A stretch of DNA of 64,000 bases, from contig NZ_PJBC01000062.1 in the NCBI RefSeq assembly GCF_002836515.1, positions 121,109-185,108 of the forward strand, written 5' to 3'. Below the pieces are notes generated by a model. That model saw nothing but the letters and a program-made list of their open reading frames with translations. It was not told the origin of the DNA and did no database searches. The DNA comes from Pseudomonas sp. Choline-02u-1 (GTDB taxonomy: Bacteria; Pseudomonadota; Gammaproteobacteria; Pseudomonadales; Pseudomonadaceae). Made by a program: the position numbers and the translations under genes. Below are positions 62,257 through 64,000 of the stretch, one piece after another. Position 1 is the first letter of the stretch, and each line of letters opens with the position of its first letter.

Positions 62257-63188
62257 GCCTGCGGCGTCACGCCAATGGCTCGCAGAAAACTGCGCCGCAG
62301 CGTCTCTTCACTGCCGAAACCGCAATTGGCGGCGATGCGTTTGACCGGCAGGCCGGTGTCGCTGAGCAGCCGCCGGGCGGTTTCCACGCGAATCAACTCG
62401 ATCGCCCGCGCCGGGGTCTGGCCGGTGTCGGCGCGGTAGTGGCGGATGAAGCTGCGTTCGCTCATGCCGGCCTGTTCGGCGAGGGTGGGGATGCCGAGTT
62501 CGCAGGTCAGGTTTTCCGCAATCCAGGCGTGGAGTTCATCGAAGCGGTTGCCTTGTTGTTGCAGCGACAGCGTCACGCTGAATTGCGACTGCCCGCCCGG
62601 GCGTTTCAGGAAGACGACCAAGTGCCGGGCGACGTCGAGGGCGATGTCGCGACCGAGGTCTTCTTCGACCATGGCCAACGCCAGATCGATGCCTGCCGTG
62701 ACGCCGGCCGAGGTCCACACCGGGCCGTCGTTGATGAAAATCGGATTGGCTTCCACCTGCAGATTGGGATGTTGCGCAGCCAGTTGCTCGCAGCGCGTCC
62801 AGTGGGTGACCACGCGGCGGCCATCGAGCCAGCCGCTGGCGGCGAGCAAAAAGGCCCCGGTGCACACCGAAGCCACGCGACGGCAATGAATGCCGTGCTG
62901 GCGCACCCAGTCGACCAATTGCTGGTCTTCGGCGGCGGGATAAATGCCCCAGCCGCCAGCGATGATCAACGTGTCGCTGGGCGTTTGTGGCAACGGTTCG
63001 GCCAGCACCGCCAACCCCGCCGATGACATCACCGCCCCGCCGCCGCTGGCGATCACGCTCGGCGCATAGGGCGTCGGCATGCCGCGCTGGCGCGCAAGAT
63101 CGTTGGCCGAGGCGAACACCTGCAACGGCCCGGTGACATCGAGAATCTGCATGTTGGCAAACGCGAGGATGTGAATGGCTTTGGGCAT
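62142..63188 (-). CDS. GlxA-family transcriptional regulator (DJ-1/PfpI plus AraC domains)
   Basis: A 348-residue regulator. The N-terminal DJ-1/PfpI domain (about 1-190) has the elbow SVCTGAFLLAASG. The C-terminal AraC-type DNA-binding domain (about 215-320) has IPTLAEQAGMSERSFIRHY and VKRIAANCGFGSEETLRRSF. It is divergent from inhA across 89 bases and may control it. The last 20 or so residues after QAYRERF are low-complexity (Ala/Ser/Pro) and lie antisense to the truncated gene at 62101, so the C-terminal tail may be a fusion by-product. Confidence 0.9.
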   Translation of the reverse strand: MPKAIHILAFANMQILDVTGPLQVFASANDLARQRGMPTPYAPSVIASGGGAVMSSAGLAVLAEPLPQTPSDTLIIAGGWGIYPAAEDQQLVDWVRQHGIHCRRVASVCTGAFLLAASGWLDGRRVVTHWTRCEQLAAQHPNLQVEANPIFINDGPVWTSAGVTAGIDLALAMVEEDLGRDIALDVARHLVVFLKRPGGQSQFSVTLSLQQQGNRFDELHAWIAENLTCELGIPTLAEQAGMSERSFIRHYRADTGQTPARAIELIRVETARRLLSDTGLPVKRIAANCGFGSEETLRRSFLRAIGVTPQAYRERFSVSVATDPMPSGASPAATPTKASAERRSIRAS

Positions 63189-63277
63189 CTGGCGTAATTC
63201 GTGGGGTGATTGGCGTATGCGCCAGAACCTACGCGCCTACAGTGCAGTCGTCCACTTCTTTCAACGGAGCCAGAACG

Positions 63278-63964
63278 ATGACGCTGCAGATCGGTTTTCT
63301 ATTATTCCCGCAGGTTCAGCAACTCGACCTGACCGGCCCTTACGACGTGCTCGCCTCGTTGCCCGGCGTGCAGGTGCATCTGGTCTGGAAGGACCTGATG
63401 CCGGTGACGTCCAGCACGGGTTTGCTGCTCAAACCGACCACAACCTTCGACGATTGCCCGAATCTGGACGTGATTTGCGTGCCCGGCGGTGGCGGCGTCG
63501 GGCCGCTGATGGAAGACCAGCAGACGCTGGACTTCATCAAACGCCAGGCCGCCCAGGCACGTTACGTGACCTCGGTGTGTACCGGCTCGCTGGTGCTCGG
63601 CGCGGCGGGTCTGCTGAAGGGCAAACACGCGACTACGCATTGGGCTTATCACGAGTTGCTGCCGACGCTGGGGGCAATTGCGGTGAAGGATCGGGTGGTG
63701 CGTGATGGCAATCTTTTTACCGGTGGCGGGATCACCGCCGGAATCGATTTCGCTTTGGTGCTGGCGGCGGAACTGGTCGATGCCGACACGGCGCAACTGG
63801 TGCAGTTGCAACTGGAATATGCGCCGGCCCCGCCGTTCAATGCCGGCAGCCCGGACGTGGCACCGAGTGCAGTGGTCGATGAAGCACGGCTGCGCGCGGC
63901 GCCTTCGCTGACGTTGCGCACGGAGATTACCGAGCGCGCGGCGGCCAAGCTGGGCCTGCGCTGA
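63278..63964 (+). CDS. inhA: Isonitrile hydratase (DJ-1/PfpI family)
   Basis: A 228-residue DJ-1/PfpI-fold enzyme. It matches P. putida isonitrile hydratase InhA in length and in most remembered residues, including the essential nucleophile Cys101 in TSVCTGSLVLGAAG. InhA hydrates isonitriles to N-substituted formamides. The ATG at 63278 gives exactly the InhA N-terminus, so the 24-codon longer frame is rejected. It is divergent from the GlxA-type regulator. Confidence 0.92.
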   Translation: MTLQIGFLLFPQVQQLDLTGPYDVLASLPGVQVHLVWKDLMPVTSSTGLLLKPTTTFDDCPNLDVICVPGGGGVGPLMEDQQTLDFIKRQAAQARYVTSVCTGSLVLGAAGLLKGKHATTHWAYHELLPTLGAIAVKDRVVRDGNLFTGGGITAGIDFALVLAAELVDADTAQLVQLQLEYAPAPPFNAGSPDVAPSAVVDEARLRAAPSLTLRTEITERAAAKLGLR

Positions 63965-64000
63965 TACCGAACGCCCAGCGATTTCTGCGTGAAATGATCC

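Overview
The window is chromosomal DNA of a fluorescent Pseudomonas (P. fluorescens group). It has high GC content, Pseudomonas-type dispersed repeats, and a large pyoverdine locus whose promoters carry the PvdS iron-starvation (IS) motif. About 44 kb (roughly 11.9-57.2 kb) is pyoverdine biosynthesis, maturation, uptake and export; both ends are ordinary housekeeping or accessory genes.

Left flank (1-11.9 kb, all minus strand): partial arylamine N-acetyltransferase, exonuclease III, a MscS channel with a cyclic-nucleotide domain, a pirin, an EvgAS-like two-component system with a degenerate receiver gene beside it, and an MgtA-type Mg2+ P-type ATPase with a long structured leader region.

Pyoverdine region, left half (11.9-28.7 kb): pvdA and the sigma gene fpvI (minus), pvdR-pvdT-opmQ (plus), pvdP (minus), pvdM-pvdN-pvdO, pvdE and fpvA (plus). 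Right half (29.4-57.2 kb): an HSL-type alpha/beta-hydrolase, three NRPS genes, a SyrP-like aspartyl beta-hydroxylase and the type II thioesterase pvdG (all minus), then a divergent SCP2-JmjC fusion gene. Six exact IS boxes (TAAAT-N16-CGT) and two one-mismatch boxes precede pvdA, pvdR, pvdP, pvdM, pvdE, the first NRPS gene, pvdG and the SCP2-JmjC gene. A Fur-like site precedes fpvI.

Reading adenylation pocket residues by eye, the three synthetases predict Lys | D-Asp(OH)-Ala | D-Thr-Ala-D-(OH)Orn. This is residue for residue the peptide of pseudobactin B10 (L-Lys, D-threo-beta-OH-Asp, L-Ala, D-allo-Thr, L-Ala, D-N5-OH-Orn). The SyrP-like enzyme explains the OH-Asp, PvdA the OH-Orn, and no OH-Orn formylase or acetylase is present, as expected if the terminal OH-Orn is cyclised. 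The last NRPS ends in an epimerisation domain with no thioesterase, so chain release needs another explanation; the adjacent alpha/beta-hydrolase is a candidate. The most novel component is the IS-box-controlled SCP2-JmjC protein. PvdL, PvdS, PvdH, PvdQ and FpvR are not in this window.

Right flank (57.2-64 kb): an MFS transporter, an SDR dehydrogenase overlapping a GH15 glycosidase, a small unknown gene, what looks like the truncated start of another gene lying antisense to the end of a GlxA-type regulator, and isonitrile hydratase inhA.
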